From contig CP073041.1 of assembly GCA_025370055.1 (NCBI GenBank), positions 5,364,272 through 5,428,271 on the forward strand: a stretch of DNA of 64,000 nucleotides, in the 5' to 3' direction. Below the pieces are notes generated by a model. It did no database searches. It saw only the letters and a program-made list of their open reading frames with translations, and was not told the origin of the DNA. Position 1 is the stretch's first letter, and each line of letters begins with the position of its first letter. Shown piece by piece: positions 48,093 through 60,775 of this stretch. This DNA is from Woronichinia naegeliana WA131. Lineage in GTDB: Bacteria; Cyanobacteriota; Cyanobacteriia; Cyanobacteriales; Microcystaceae. Both the position numbers and the translations under genes were made by a program.

Positions 48093-49463
48093 AGATTATC
48101 ATACACTGCATTGTCATCGCTTCGCTTATAACCCATATTCCGTACTAATTTTGAAAAAATAAAAATAGATTCAAAAATAGCAACAGAATAGTTAAAATAA
48201 AAAAGCTAACAAACCGAGGAGAAAATGACCCAATTAAACGTTAAAAATCTCGACCATTTAGGAATAATCGCGGCCGTAGTTGATGAACTAGGTCTAGTGG
48301 ATTATATCAATGAACAGTTACAAGAAAATGACCGTGCGAAAATCAGTGCGGGTCTGGTGGTTAAAGCCATGATTCTCAATGGCTTAGGATTTATTAATTC
48401 TCCCTTGTATTTATTCAGTCGTTTTTTTGAAGATAAACCCCTAGAACATCTCTTAGGAAAAGGAATAAAAGCCAGCGACCTGAATGATGACCGTCTGGGA
48501 AGAGTATTAGATTTAATTTTTATGGCTGGCATCAGTCGTTTATTTGTAGGAATTTGTCTAAAAGCAGTGGAAATCTTCAAAATAATGATGGCAAGCGCCC
48601 ATCTAGACTCAAGTTCTATATCAGTAGAAGGGGAATATAAATTATCAGTAGAAAGAGAAGACAAAGAAGACCAAGTAATCCACATAACCCATGGTCATTC
48701 AAAAGATGGCCGACCCGACCTGAAGCAATTTGTCTTAAATTTAGTCTATTGGGGGGATGGGGACATACCCGCTTTTCTGGAATTAGGGGATGGCAATCAA
48801 AGTGACAAAAAAGAGTTTGCTGAAGTCTTGAAAAGGTTCAATGAACAGTGGCAATTCGATGGTTTATATATAGCGGATTCAGCTTTATACAGTGCAGATA
48901 ACTTAAAAAAACTAACAGGAATAAAATGGTTATATTGTGTGCCGAAAACGATTAAGTCAGTGCAAGACTTGCTGACTGAATTAGCTTCAGAGCAATTTAT
49001 TACAACGGATTGATTTAGCGGGCTATCGTCTTACCTCCGTAGGAAATGAATATGGGGGAGTAAAGCAACGTTGGATAGTGGTGGAAAGCGAGCAAAAAAA
49101 AGCTTTAGACCTGAAACAACTGACTAAGGCGACAGAGAAAGCGACGGCTCAAGCTGAAAAGCAATTGTCGCAATTACAGCGTCAGGAATTTGCCTGTCGT
49201 GAGGATGCTTTGACTGCTCTGAGCCGATGGGAGAAGAGTTTAGAATTACATCATCTTGAAGACCTAAGCGTAGTGGAAAAATGTCATTACGGTCATTGAG
49301 GTAAGCCCCGACTCCATGAACAGCCGATTCGTCGTAGCTACCCTGCTCAAGCCACTTTCAGCCTCAATAGTGCGAAAGTTCAAGCTTCAGAGCGGGCAGC
49401 AGGACGTTTTGTCTTGGCGACGAATCAGCTAGATGGAGACTCTTTGAGCGATGAGCAACTGCT

Positions 49464-50912
49464 CATCCGTGTCAACTTAAAGGAATGGGTTCCCAAATTT
49501 GTTGATTGAGAGCGGCCTTTTCTCGATGTCGCTTTCTCTCAGCTTTGACCAAACCAAATAACTTAGCACGTTCAGCCAGATAGGTTACTGTATCAGGCTT
49601 TTCTCCTCTAGCAATAGCCTTCGCTACATAGTATAGACTCCGAAACACCATCTCTACTGAGATTTTTTCTTTCGGTTGATTTAGAGCAATCGCCACTTCC
49701 CCTACCAATTGATTTAAGACCGTATAGAAAATCAAAGTGCAAATAATCTGGATTTGGACACCATTCTTATTCCCTACCCATAAATAGGCTAGTCCTAAAA
49801 GTCTTTTCGTTAATAAAAAGGCTTCTTCGATTGTCCATCGTCTTCGATATAAATCACAGACCTCTTCGGCGGACAGTTGTTCGGGAGACAACACATTTGT
49901 TAAATACTGATACCAGATTGTTCCCCATAATACTGAGACTAATCTCACCGGATGCTTGCAAGGATTAGAACGGTAATTTCCCATAATGATAATCTCATCT
50001 CTGTAATGACTACCTTGAGACAATACTTGTTTGGTTTTGTAAGATGTACCCGCTCTAAATCTGGTTAGAAAAAACTTTTTAGCTTCTGTTAACAAATCAA
50101 ACCACACAAAGCTAAAAAATCCCATATCTACGAGAATTAAACCATTTTCTGGTAATTTAGCTGCCAATTCTTCACACCATATTTTATCATTTGATTTATC
50201 ATTTTCTGTGTACCATAAAGTAACGGGTCTTTGGGTAAAGGCTTCCACTACCATCATTATTTTACCCCCCAATTTACTCTTTTCTTCTTTACTTATTTTC
50301 ATATTTTTCCTTATCTGCTCTAGCGTTTAGCCATCTGCTATCCACACTGCACTAAACTTTTCTCTTATTTTTTCCCATTTTTCTCCTACTTGGAGCTTCT
50401 TCCCTTTTTCGGCTGCTTTTTCTAACACTCCTTTTAGTAATATTGCAAATATTTCGGCTGGCACATTCATCATTCTTTTTGATACTGCCTGTTTGCTTAC
50501 TTTTAATGATGCTACCCATAGCAATCCCTCTTCCTCTAACAGTCTTACCGCTTCACTTATACCCGCTATTTGACGATACACTATACTTAACACTAATGCC
50601 ACCATTACTGGTAAATTTAGCACCCTATCTCTCATCATTTTCTCATGAGTTCCCTGTAAATATTTTAATGGTGTAAACATTGTGGGTTCTAGTAATTCAA
50701 ACAACTCTTTTGTTATTTCAGGGATTTCTACCCCTGGCTGATTTGTCTTACGACGTAAGTCTGGGTTTCCTTTTCTCCGAGGATGTTGTCTTGCCATTTG
50801 TTTTTTGCTCACTTTTTTATATACTAACCTTTTTTTCAGCCTACTCTTACTTCCGCCTGCTTTTAGGCTAATCTTTTGTGAGTAGGCATTTTGGCTTAAG
50901 TTGACACCAATG
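49464..50912 (-). mobile_element. IS4-1 (1449 bp)
   Basis: Ends CATCCGTGTCAACTTAA and TTAAGTTGACACCAATG, with the 9-bp duplication gcaactgct (49455-49463 and 50913-50921). It is inserted in the IS1634-type transposase gene. Confidence 0.92.
49472..50812 (-). pseudogene. IS4-family transposase with one internal stop
   Basis: Two same-frame parts: 50812-50327 (161 aa, ending SAVWIADG) and 50302-49472 (276 aa), separated only by TAA at 50327-50329 and the short stretch TLEQIRKN. The stop stands where the family has Ser after the first catalytic Asp (IADGST). The second Asp is in LILVDMGFFSF, and the YRRRWTIEEAFLLTKR block is the IS4 Y-(2)-R-(3)-E-(6)-K signature. A single nonsense change inactivates it. 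Confidence 0.9.
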
Positions 50913-51454
50913 GCAACTGCTTGTCCACTACAAGCAACAGCAAGGGGTAGAGCGAGGTTTTCGCTTCCTTAAAGACCCTCTGTTTTTGGCGTCCAGTGTT
51001 TTTCTCAAAACCCCTGAGCGGATTATGGCATTGAGTTTCATCATGGTGTTGTGTTTACTGGTGTACAGCTTGGGACAACGTAAACTGAGACTGGCTCTGG
51101 CAGAGCAGGAGGAGACTGTGCCTAATCAGTTGGGAAAGCCGACTCAGCGTCCGACACTGCGTTGGATTTTTCAGATGTTGAGAGGAGTTCATTGGGTTGT
51201 ACTGGATAATTGTCCCCAAATAATCAATCTAACGCTTGAGCGAGAGAGGATTTTGCGCTTTTTTGGGGCTACTACTTGTCAGTATTATCTTTTGTCATAA
51301 TGACTTTTCTTATTTTCTTTGTTCTTTTTTTATGTACGGAATGTGGGTTAATTGATTCATATTTTTAAATAATTTATACAAATTTTTGAAAGATTGGTCT
51401 GGCAATCAGTCGTAATTTTTAACCAGACCATGTAATAAATTTAAGCTAATCAAC

Positions 51455-54400
51455 CTAAGCACTGAAATATTTAGCCACAGGATGATAGGCAATAATCGCC
51501 GTTGTGGATTGTTCGGGATAAACCTGCTCACTTTCATCCATAAATAAACCAATGCGATCGCTTTTTAAGAGGTCTAATTGCTTGTATTGATCCTGCATAT
51601 TGGGACAAGCGGGATAGCCAAAACTATAACGAGAACCTTGATAACGTTGTTGCAAAATATCTCGAATATTGTCAGGTTCCTGCGCCCCAAAACCGAGTTC
51701 ACGACGGATTAAAGCATGAGTCCATTCCGCTAACGCCTCCGCCATTTGTACCGCCATACCGTGATAGTAAAGATAATCCGTATATTCATTACCATCAAAT
51801 AAGGTTTTGGCATAGGCTGTGGCCACTTCTCCCACCGTTACCGCTTGCATGGGAAAAACATCGGTAATGCCCGATTCTTTAGGCACAAAAAAGTCCGCAA
51901 TACAGAGACGACGACCCGACTTTTGACGGGGAAAATCAAAGGTGACAATCGGGGCTAAATCGGCAGGAATTTGACCTTGATTCTGTGCAACGATTTCGGG
52001 ATCATAGATATACAGAGAATTGCCTTCCGATTGACAGGGGAAATAACCATAAACCACCGTCGGATGCAATAAATCTTCAGCTAAAACTTTGGCTTTCCAT
52101 TTTGCTAAAATGGGATGAACCGTTTCCTGTAAAAATTGGTCGTATTCTTCGCGGCTTTGCTCTTTGGGTTTGCGAAATTGCCACTGTCCCACAAACAGAG
52201 CCTGTAAGTCCAGATAATTGAAAACATCTTCTACTGCAATATCACTGGGTTGCAATATTTTCGTTCCCCAGAAAGGTGGTGTAGGACGTTCAATATTAAT
52301 CTCTACGGCTTCAGAACGTTGGGTATCAATAACTTGCGGTTCCGCAGGAGTATCAGTGGCATCAATTAACTTTTCATCCTCGATACCAAAATTCGTTTTC
52401 TGTCCATTATCCTGAGCCTTACCCTTGCCATTTTCCTCGGCATAATCCCCTAAAAAGCCTTGCAGATCATCCCAGAAGTTTTGGCTCTTAGCAGGCATTA
52501 ATTTATCCATAAAATGCAAATCAGAAAAAGCATCTTTGCCATAAACAACCCGACCTTGATAGGTATTTTGGCAATCCTCATAGACAAATTTAGGGGTTAA
52601 AGCGGCTCCTCCTAAAATAACGGGAACGGTAATTCCTTCCTGATTGAAAACTTCCAGATTTTCCTTCATAAATGCAGTGGATTTAACCAGTAAACCACTC
52701 ATAGCAATACAATCTGGATTATGTTCTCGATAGGCTTCAATGATATTTTCAACGGGTTGTTTAATGCCTAAATTAACAACTTTATAGCCGTTATTGGAAA
52801 GAATAATATCTACTAAGTTTTTACCAATATCATGGACATCGCCTTTCACCGTGGCAATAACAAAGGTTCCCTTGGCATTCCCCGCACTTTCGGATTTTTC
52901 CATATAGGGTTCCAGAAAAGCGACGGCGGCTTTCATGGTTTGAGCCGATTGCAAGACAAACGGTAATTGCATTTGACCCGATCCAAATAATTCACCAACG
53001 GTTTTCATGCCATCTAAGAGGAAAATATTGATAATATCTAAAGGGGGATGGGTTTTTAACGCTTCCGTTAGTGCATCTTCTAAGCCTAAACGCTCCCCAT
53101 CAATAATATGTTGAGTTAAACGCTGTTCAACGGGAAGATTACTATCCCCAGAGCGATCGCGTTTAGTGGTTTTGCCTTCAAATAAAGTGGTTAATTTGGT
53201 TAAGGGATCATAAGTACATACCTCTCCCTCAAACTGACGACGATCATAGATTAAATCTAAACAAACCTGTTGATGTTCAGGATCAATTTTGGCCAAGGGT
53301 AAAATCTTATTGGCACTAACGATCGCCGCATCCATTCCCACGACCATACATTCATGGAGAAAGATAGAATTTAAGACTTGACGAGCCGCAGAATTTAGCC
53401 CAAAGGAAACATTGGAAACCCCCAATAAAATATGACAATTAGGCAATTCTTCGCGTATTTGTTTAATAGCTTCGACGGTAGCTTTACCGTTTTCACGGTC
53501 TTCTTCAATGCCTGTTGAAATGGGCAAGGCTAAAGGATCAAAAAAGATTTCTGAACCAGGAATTCCGTAGGCGATCGCCGCATCATAGGCCCGTTTGGCA
53601 ATCTCAAATTTCTTGGCAGCCGTGCGTCCCATGCCATCTTCATCAATGGTTCCGACCACAATTCCTGCCCCATATTGTTTAGCAATATCGAGTAATTTAT
53701 AGAAGCGTTCTTCGCCATCTTCGTAGTTAGTGGAATTGAGAATACATTTCCCGCCAGCAACCTTTAAACCCACCTCCATTTTTTGCCATTCTGTTGAATC
53801 GAGCATTAAAGGTAGAGTTATATTATTCACTAAACGGGAAGCCAATTCGTGCATATCTCGCACCCCATCGCGTCCCACATAATCTACGTTCACATCAAGA
53901 ATATGCGCCCCTTCTCGGACTTGAGATTTAGCCAGGGAAACCAAACTATCCCAGTCTTCAGCGTTTAATAAATCTCGACACTTTTTGGAACCACTGGCAT
54001 TTAATTTTTCTCCCACAATTAGAAAAGAATTGTCTTGAATGTAGGGCTGAGTGGTGTAAATTGAAGCGGCAGAAGGTTCATTGTAGGGATGGCGTTCTTT
54101 CGGGGTTAAAGTCTCTGCAATTTCTGCTAACGCTTTAATATGATCGGGACGAGTACCACAACAACCACCAATAATTTGCACTCCCAAATCTTCAATAAAG
54201 TGCATCAAAGACATTTGTAATTCCACAGGAGTCAGCCGATAAAAAGCTTGTCCTCCCACATTTTCGGGTAAACCCGCGTTAGGAATACAGGAAACAATAA
54301 AAGGCGAATGTTCCGACAAATATTTAATATGTTCCTTCATTTTGTCGGGGCCAGTAGCACAATTTAAACCCAAAATATCAATTTTGTAGGGTTCTAAAAT

Positions 54401-55042
54401 GGCTAAAGCGGCTCCAATTTCTGTCCCTACTAACATCGTTCCCATTACTTCCATTGTTACCGAAACCATAATCGGCAACCGTGCTTTTTTCTCGTTAAAA
54501 ACTTCTTCGATCGCATTCAAAGCGGCTTTAATTTGTAAAACATCCTGACAGGTTTCCACTAATAATAAATCTACGCTACCATCGTAAAGACCCTGTACCT
54601 GTTCAATATAGGAATTTTTGAGGGTGTCGTAATCAATATGTCCCAGAGTGGGCAATTTTGTTCCTGGCCCCATAGAACCTGCCACAAACCTTGGTTTTTC
54701 AGGGGTTGAAAATTCCTGAGCTACACTTTTTGCTAACTCTGCCGCCGTTTTATTGAGGTAGTACGCCTTGTCCGCTAGATCGTATTCGCCTAAAACAATG
54801 GAAGTTCCGCCAAAGGTATCGGTTTCAATCACATCCGCCCCTGCTTCAAAAAAGGCTCGATGCACCGTTGCCACCGCTTCAGGCTTAGTGTGTACCAAGT
54901 ATTCATTGCAGCCCTCATACTCTGCCCCGCCAAAATCGGCTGCTGTCAAGTTTTGGACTTGCAGGTTGGTTCCCATAGCCCCATCAAAAACCAATACGGG
55001 ACGGTTAGGACTATTCAGGCGATCAAGGAAGGCACTTTTCAT
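51455..55042 (-). CDS. metH: Cobalamin-dependent methionine synthase
   Basis: A 1195-residue MetH, which transfers methyl from 5-methyltetrahydrofolate to homocysteine through cobalamin. All four modules are present: homocysteine-binding TIM barrel (about 1-320) with the zinc ligands in GLNCATG and [12 protein letters not shown]; pterin-binding domain (about 340-620, [17 protein letters not shown]); cobalamin-binding cap and Rossmann domains (about 650-900) with the [19 protein letters not shown] motif (D-x-H-x-x-G) holding the cobalt-ligating His; and the C-terminal AdoMet activation domain (about 940-1195). An Ala/Glu-rich linker near 880-920 is typical. No frameshift seen. It stands alone between two IS archipelagos. 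Confidence 0.98.
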   Translation of the reverse strand: MKSAFLDRLNSPNRPVLVFDGAMGTNLQVQNLTAADFGGAEYEGCNEYLVHTKPEAVATVHRAFFEAGADVIETDTFGGTSIVLGEYDLADKAYYLNKTAAELAKSVAQEFSTPEKPRFVAGSMGPGTKLPTLGHIDYDTLKNSYIEQVQGLYDGSVDLLLVETCQDVLQIKAALNAIEEVFNEKKARLPIMVSVTMEVMGTMLVGTEIGAALAILEPYKIDILGLNCATGPDKMKEHIKYLSEHSPFIVSCIPNAGLPENVGGQAFYRLTPVELQMSLMHFIEDLGVQIIGGCCGTRPDHIKALAEIAETLTPKERHPYNEPSAASIYTTQPYIQDNSFLIVGEKLNASGSKKCRDLLNAEDWDSLVSLAKSQVREGAHILDVNVDYVGRDGVRDMHELASRLVNNITLPLMLDSTEWQKMEVGLKVAGGKCILNSTNYEDGEERFYKLLDIAKQYGAGIVVGTIDEDGMGRTAAKKFEIAKRAYDAAIAYGIPGSEIFFDPLALPISTGIEEDRENGKATVEAIKQIREELPNCHILLGVSNVSFGLNSAARQVLNSIFLHECMVVGMDAAIVSANKILPLAKIDPEHQQVCLDLIYDRRQFEGEVCTYDPLTKLTTLFEGKTTKRDRSGDSNLPVEQRLTQHIIDGERLGLEDALTEALKTHPPLDIINIFLLDGMKTVGELFGSGQMQLPFVLQSAQTMKAAVAFLEPYMEKSESAGNAKGTFVIATVKGDVHDIGKNLVDIILSNNGYKVVNLGIKQPVENIIEAYREHNPDCIAMSGLLVKSTAFMKENLEVFNQEGITVPVILGGAALTPKFVYEDCQNTYQGRVVYGKDAFSDLHFMDKLMPAKSQNFWDDLQGFLGDYAEENGKGKAQDNGQKTNFGIEDEKLIDATDTPAEPQVIDTQRSEAVEINIERPTPPFWGTKILQPSDIAVEDVFNYLDLQALFVGQWQFRKPKEQSREEYDQFLQETVHPILAKWKAKVLAEDLLHPTVVYGYFPCQSEGNSLYIYDPEIVAQNQGQIPADLAPIVTFDFPRQKSGRRLCIADFFVPKESGITDVFPMQAVTVGEVATAYAKTLFDGNEYTDYLYYHGMAVQMAEALAEWTHALIRRELGFGAQEPDNIRDILQQRYQGSRYSFGYPACPNMQDQYKQLDLLKSDRIGLFMDESEQVYPEQSTTAIIAYHPVAKYFSA

Positions 55043-55166
55043 GGCGATTCAGGAGATCAATTTGGGTTATGGGCTATTATAGAGGATGTTATCGAGGTAT
55101 GACTAAGACAAGGCTTTATTTCTCCAAACTCTATAATTAAATTTACGACATAATACTACCTCAGAA
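55043..55166 (-). promoter_or_regulatory. metH upstream gap
   Basis: Only 124 bp separate metH from MITE M5b. I see no cobalamin riboswitch box; any promoter must lie here or within the repeat. Confidence 0.4.
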
Positions 55167-55429
55167 CAGCAATTCCAAATTCAGAATGTAGTCCAAGATA
55201 CAAAAGCCTTGAAGTGCTTACGGTCAAGGGGTTTTGTATCAATATGTGGAATCAGCGTAATGCTCTATTTAGTGATTGATCAAGTTTGTTTGCAGGTTGC
55301 TGACTCTCCAAGAGGCTAAGATTCGAGGAGGAAGTACGAAAAACGTCAGAAATCAGCGAAATCTCTTTTAACGCATAAAAGCGAGATAACGTCTGTATCT
55401 TATGTTACTGTTTGAATTTGGAATTGCTG
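55167..55429. repeat. MITE M5, copy b (263 bp, uninterrupted)
   Basis: Ends CAGCAATTCCAAATTCAGA and TTTGAATTTGGAATTGCTG, matching ISb. The left flank acctcagaa also stands left of the ISb copy at 58299. No coding capacity. It is the intact reference for the split copy at 7198-10863. Confidence 0.88.
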
Positions 55430-55710
55430 ATTGATGACACAGGGCGAACGCATCTAAAAATGATACAGATACAAGAACATTATAGAGGGATGGATAAGGG
55501 AAAATAAGGGAAAGTGCATAGAAAACAAAAGCGATGAAACTCCGACCCAAATATAGACTGGTAGAACACTTTGCCGAAATAGATGACCCTCGCATCGAAC
55601 GAACAAAACGGCATAAACTCATTGATATTCTAACGATTGCCATCTTAGCCGTCATTTGTGGAGCAGAAGGTTGGGTAGCCATGGAAAGTTTCGGCAAGGC
55701 TAAACATCAA

Positions 55711-57314
55711 TCTGACTTTTCCCGTTAAGTCCAAAATCCAGCAATGCAAACTTCTAGAGGCTTTATCTGGCAAGGGTTTGAGTAATGATTCTCTTGACAG
55801 GAAAAAAATATTCTGAAGCCATCATCCCGCTTATCGTTCAAATTTCAAAAACAAAGGATGAAGGGAGTATGAGACTGTAAAATGGAGAAAATCTTAAAGG
55901 GCAGGTCAAAAAATGTTGGAATGGTGGACAAAAAACTTTGCCAGTTGTGAATTGGGAGACGAGAGGCTAAACAATCGTGCCTTCTCGATTGGGAAAAAGT
56001 TAAGTGAGGGGTTTGGAAAAGCCTTATCAGAAGTGTTTAAGGGAGGAAACGAGTTAAAGAGGGCCTATGAATTTTTGGGAATCCGAAAACAGACTTTGTC
56101 AAGATAATAGAGCCGCACTGTGAAATGACAACTGCCGCCGTAGAAGAATATAAGATAATGCTATCAGTCGGAGATACGACCTTCTTAGATTATCGCAATA
56201 TCAAGGAAAAAAGGGAAGGGTATGGGCCGACTGGAAAAGGAGGGAATGGATTAATACTGCATAGTGCTTTAGCAATTGAGCCAGAAAAAGGACAAGTATT
56301 AGGTTTATTATGGCAAAAACTGTGGAATAGGGAGGTAAAAGAAAAGCCCCCAACAGATGAAACGGCGAAGCAGAAAAAAGAAAGACAGAAAGAACAAAGA
56401 AAAGCAGCTCGTCAAAGACCATTTGAGGAAAAAGAATCCTACAAATGGGTAGAGGCTCTAAACACCTGTGAGAAACAGGTAGAAAGTTCAACGAGGGTAA
56501 TTCATGTATTTGACAGAGAAGGAGATGTTTCAGAAGTCTTTGACTCAGTGCGTCAACTCAAGCATACAGGAGTGCTGGTCAGAGCGTCTCATAATCGTAG
56601 TTTAGACAAAAATAGTGAACGACTTTGGCAACATTTGGAATCAGAACCGATTCGTTTTCATCAAGAAATCGAGATTCCGAGTACAGGAAAAAGAAAAGCA
56701 CGGAAGGTTAAGCTTGCCGTCCGATTTTGCTCAGTTAATCTACGAACTCCCTATCGTTTTGATAATCGTGACCCGTTGAATGTCTATGCTGTTTATGCGA
56801 CAGAAATCGATTGTCCCGAAGGCGAAACTCCTTTATCTTGGATGCTTCTGACTACAGAAGTTGTTGAGACTATTGAGATGGCTGTCACTATTCTTCGTTG
56901 GTACACCTACCGATGGCGGGTTGAAGAATTTCATAAAGTCCTTAAGTCTGGTTGTCAGAGTGAGCGTTATCGACTTGCCTCTGATGGAATGAAAACTCTT
57001 TTGGGTTTTTTAAGTGTCATTGCTGTTGAACTTTTACACGTTACTTATCTTCATCGTACCCAGCCCGATGCTCTCGCGATTGAAATTCTTAATCCTCTTC
57101 AACTTCAGGTGTTAAAAGCAGCCGCCTCTCAAAAACTTCCCCCTATTTTGACTGTTGCTTGGGCTGTCGAGTCTGTTGCTTTTCTTGGTGGTTATCTTGA
57201 ACATCGTCGTAAAACTCCTCTCGGTATCCAAGTCCTTTGGCGCGGTTGGTTGAAGTTGCATGACCTTTGCCAAGGCTGGCAGCTTGCAATCCGCACTTAA
57301 CGGGAAAAGTCAGA
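55711..57314 (+). mobile_element. IS4-3, Tn5/IS50-like (1604 bp)
   Basis: Perfect 19-bp inverted ends TCTGACTTTTCCCGTTAAG, with duplication aacatcaa (55703-55710 and 57315-57322), inserted in the ISAs1 transposase gene. Confidence 0.93.
55913..57300 (+). pseudogene. Tn5-like transposase, frameshifted at codon 56
   Basis: The first frame (MLEWWTKNFASCELGDERLN ... KRAYEFLG) is the Tn5-type N-terminal DNA-binding domain and stops at 56105. The second frame resumes the protein: NPKTDFVKIIEPHCEMTTAAVEEYKIML, then SVGDTTFLDY (first Asp), VIHVFDREGDVSEVFD (second Asp) and TYRWRVEEFHKVLKSGCQSE, the Y-R-E-K signature. The join is A_TTT_TTG in phase (gaa ttt ttg, about 56068-56076); a -1 slip or one lost G explains it. 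One copy only, so mutation is the default reading. Confidence 0.82.
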
Positions 57315-59317
57315 AACATCAATGGCTAAAAAAAATTTTGGAATTGCCGAATGGCATCCCCTCCGACGATACGTTTGCGCGTGTATTTGCTAGTCTGAAT
57401 CCAGAGCAATTTCAAGACTGTTTTCTGCATTGGGTCAAAAGTATAGCGGAGGTAAGTGAAGGAGAAGTGATAGCGATTGACGGCAAAACCCTTCGCCACT
57501 CCTATGACAATGCCAACGGAAAGGGCGCAATTCAGATGGTAAGTGCATGGGCAACAGCAAATCGTCTAGTACTAGGACAGTGCAAGGTGGAAAGCAAATC
57601 GAATGAAATCACGGCGATTCCTAAACTCCTGAAAATGCTAGAGGTCAAAGGTTGTATCGTAACGATTGATGCCATGGGAACTCAGACAAAGATTGCCCAA
57701 CAGATAGTAGGGCGAGGGGGAGATTATGTTTTGGCATTGAAAGGCAATCAAGGTAATTTATGTGAGGATGTTGAACAATTATTTGCTCATGCTCAATCGG
57801 TTAATTTTGTGGGAATTAAGCATGATTTTCATCAAACAATAGACAAGGGACATGGACGGATTGAAATTCGCCGTTGCTGGACGATGGAACAAACAGAATT
57901 TTTGCTGGGTGGGGAGAAATGGGCAAAGTTGACGAGCATCTGTATGATTAAAGCGGAGAGACGATTGAAAGACAAAACAGAGTATGAGACTCGCTACTAT
58001 ATCAGTAGCCTGCCGAGTAATGCTCAAAAATTATCCCAATCTGTTCGTAGTCATTGGTTGATAGAAAACTCTTTACATTGGGTTCTAGACTTGGCCTTCA
58101 ACGAGGATGCTTGTCGCATTCGTAAGGATTTTGCTCCTGAGAATTTAGCCGTCTTACGCCATATCGCTCTTAACTTGCTCACAAAGGAAAATACTCTGAA
58201 ACTTGGTATCAAGAATAAACGGCTACGCGCTGGTTGGGACGAGGACTATCTCCTTAAGGTTTTACTCGGATAAGATGCGTTTGCCCTGGACCTCAGAACA
58301 GCAATTCCAAATTCAGAATGTAGTCAAAGATACAAAAGGCTCGATGTATTTACTGGCAAGGGTTTTGCTATGAAAATTGCCAATTAATCAACTAGGAAGA
58401 ATTCGAGACAGCGAGAGAAACTGAGTCATCAAGCATAAAATCTAAAAGATGATGCCAGCTTTCAAAGAACAGATATTTGGTCAAAGAGAGAATATCTTGA
58501 AAGAATCCCTTACGAGTGCCGCGTTGGACGCGAATTCTCTGGTAACGTTCATCAACCAAACCTAAAACCGTGTGCAAGAGAAAAGCCAGCAAATTCAGGG
58601 TAAGCAAAACAGAGGCGAGGTGTTGTTTACCATGCCCAAAATTATGCTCTAAGTGATAGCCTCGATTTTTGAGAATATTGTGATTCTCGTTCTCAGTACG
58701 CCAACGAGTCCGTCCAGCACGACAGACATCAAGAACGATGTAAGGGGTGAGAAAATGATTGGTAATCCAACTATTGTGATAAAGAAGTTGAGCATCGGAT
58801 TCGCGGTGGATTTTTAGCTCACACCAGTTAACCAACAAAGCAGGCTGTTGGTCTCGCAGGGGAATCTGATTGAGATAACGGCAGTGCCAAATCTCGAAAT
58901 ACTTCCCATTCCAACGTCGGTGTTGAGTGGTTTTGACTTCTCCATTAGCTTCTAAATAGTTTAACCATTCATAGAGTGTGGGATGAGAAGTCGGTAAACA
59001 GACGAAGATAAAGTTGAAATCGTGGTCGAGACAGTGCTGACAAGTGGGCTGACGACTGTACAAGTCATCCCCTAGCAGAGTTATCTTCTGTCCCGCAAAC
59101 AAACTAGCATGGTTACTTATCCAACGTTTCGCCGCATTTTGCTCACAATCTTGCTTTTCAGACCCGTCTTGAGGGGTGATAAATTCAGGGGGTAAGGAAA
59201 AAACTGATTCATGGTCTGGGGAAACAATCACGGGCAATAATGCCTGATGGAAGTAGGTGACTTTTCCCTGTTTTGACGTTTTGGTTGAACAGCATGGACA
59301 ATTTACTTTTTCCGAAC

Positions 59318-60707
59318 GGGTGTGACCTTTAGTTGATGAAGGAAAAGAAAAGTGTTAACATGGGATGAAAAGTGACAAAGAGGAAACAATGATGACAGCA
59401 AAACTAATTAATGTAGAGGGTTCAAAGATAAAAATAGAACTAACATTAGAACTCAGTCGTTCAATGTTGGATACAGAAATAAATATTCAAAAAGGCTTAA
59501 ACGAAGTAGGTTGCATCGCCAGCAAAGAAGCCTTGAAATATTTAGATACAGATGGTTCACCCTTAAAAATCGGTGAAGAAATCTGGAAGAGTAAGGGAGA
59601 GCAACCGAAAGAATATCAAACACCTTATGGTGAGGTTATAGTGAATCGTCATGTATATCAGCGTTCACCTTTGAGGAAAAACGTATTGCCCCTTAGAAAG
59701 AGAAGCAAGGATAATCATAACATCAACGCCATTATTGGCAAAACAGGTATCCTCAAAAATGTCAGGGATGGCAGGCAAAGAGGTGAAAAATGATTTATTA
59801 GAAAATCATGGTAGAAAAGTAGCGCTATCCTATATCCAAAGATTGAGTGAAGCAGTAGGAAGTGTGGTACAGGCAAAAGAAGAAGCGTGGAGTTATGCCC
59901 CGCCCAAGGAGGATAGCCAAATTGCAACAGTGGGAATAGGATTAGATGGAACCTGTATGCTGATGTGTGAGGATGGCTACCGTGAAGCAATGGTGGGAAC
60001 CGTTTCCCTATACGATAGTGAAGGCGAACGTCAACCTACAATCTATCTAGGTGCGGCACCAGAGTATGGAAAAAAGAGTTTTCTAGAAAGATTAGAAAGA
60101 GAAATTGAGCGAGCGAAAAACCGTTATCCAGAGGCAACATTGGTCGGGATAGCAGACGGGGCAGAATCAAATTGGAAGTTTTTAGAAAAGCAAACGGAAG
60201 AACAGATATTAGATTTCTATCATGCCTCTGGTTACTTAGGTGCCTTGGCAGAAGCGTTGCATCCGAATACCGTGTCAAAACAAAAAGAATGGTTGACTGA
60301 AAATTGTCGAGAACTCAAGCATGAAAAAGGAAAAGCAGGAGAACTGCTAAATCTGATGAAAGAAGTCAAAGAAGAAAAAAGTCATTCTAAGAATCTTACC
60401 GAGAAACTACAAGCGGCGATTACTTATTACGAGAATCATCAGCATCAAATGGATTATGCTGAATACATAGAGAAAAAGTATCCGATTGGTTCAGGTGTTA
60501 TGGAAGCAGCTTGTAAGACGTTGGTCAAACAACGATTATGTTGTTCAGGGATGCGATGGAAGGAAAAAGGAGCAGGAATTATTTTGAGCCTACGAGCTTT
60601 GGTATTGACCAAGGAACGATGGAGTCAATTTTGGGCAAAACTTGATCAATATGGGTTCCCTGTAGAACCCTGATTACAACAGCTTTTATCAACTAAAGGT
60701 CGCACCC
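59318..60707 (+). mobile_element. ISc, copy 2 (1390 bp)
   Basis: Perfect 8-bp duplication ttccgaac (59310-59317 and 60708-60715), inserted in ISb. Same length as copies 1 and 3, but opposite orientation. Confidence 0.95.
59365..60673 (+). CDS. ISc-2 transposase ORF1 plus ORF2
   Basis: ORF1 59365-59793 and ORF2 59735-60673 (TTG start). Compared with copy 1, ORF1 differs by Met for Ile at residue 34 and ORF2 by Met for Thr in the YPIGSGVMEAACKT block next to the catalytic Glu. That second change hits a position constant in the other two copies and may affect activity. Otherwise intact. Confidence 0.82.
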
Positions 60708-60775
60708 TTCCGAACTGTAGTAATTTGTCCCATCCATTGCTATACTTCAAACGTTCATAATCTGAGATTTATCAA

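Larger units (their letters stand above)
48225..51300 (+). pseudogene. IS1634-type transposase, broken
   Basis: The N-terminus MTQLNVKNLDHLGIIAAVVD (DUF4277-like) begins a long frame with ASAHLDSSSISVEGEY (first Asp) and LYIADSALYSADNL (second Asp). It is disrupted by a stop plus shift at about 49010-49020 (after FITTD), by a CGA-to-TGA change at 49297 (KCHYGH then stop, where the other copy reads HRGK), and by the IS4-1 insertion. The C-terminus resumes at 50914 with QGVERGFRFLKDPLFLASS. Inactive. Confidence 0.88.
48131..51347 (+). mobile_element. IS1634-type element, interrupted by IS4-1
   Basis: Ends CCCATATTCCGTAC (left) and GTACGGAATGTGGG (right). IS4-1 lies at 49464-50912. The last 400 bp are practically identical to the fragment ending at 36944. 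No clear target duplication was found. Confidence 0.85.
55440..58288 (+). mobile_element. ISAs1-type element, split by a Tn5-like IS
   Basis: Ends CAGGGCGAACGCATCTAAAA and GGATAAGATGCG-like ...TTTGCCCTG. The transposase N-terminus (55534-55710, MKLRPKYRL... to GKAKHQ) and remainder (57323-58273) are separated by IS4-3. Removing IS4-3 gives back the 375-codon gene of the copy at 13097-14224. Its outer flanks (attgatgaca and gacctcagaa) do not match each other. Confidence 0.92.
58299..60742 (-). mobile_element. ISb, second copy, interrupted by ISc-2 and cut by IS630-2b
   Basis: Left end CAGCAATTCCAAATTCAGA; transposase C-terminal 281 codons (59237-58392) and some upstream sequence are present, nearly identical to the copy at 38877-40402. 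ISc-2 sits at 59318-60707; after it, about 27 bp of ISb continue to the TA at 60741-60742, where IS630-2b begins. The N-terminal part is not in the window. Confidence 0.9.

Noticed and set aside
55043-55166. Cobalamin riboswitch before metH
   Set aside because: No B12-box-like or other conserved riboswitch core seen in the short gap; B12-dependent MetH itself is not usually repressed by such a switch.
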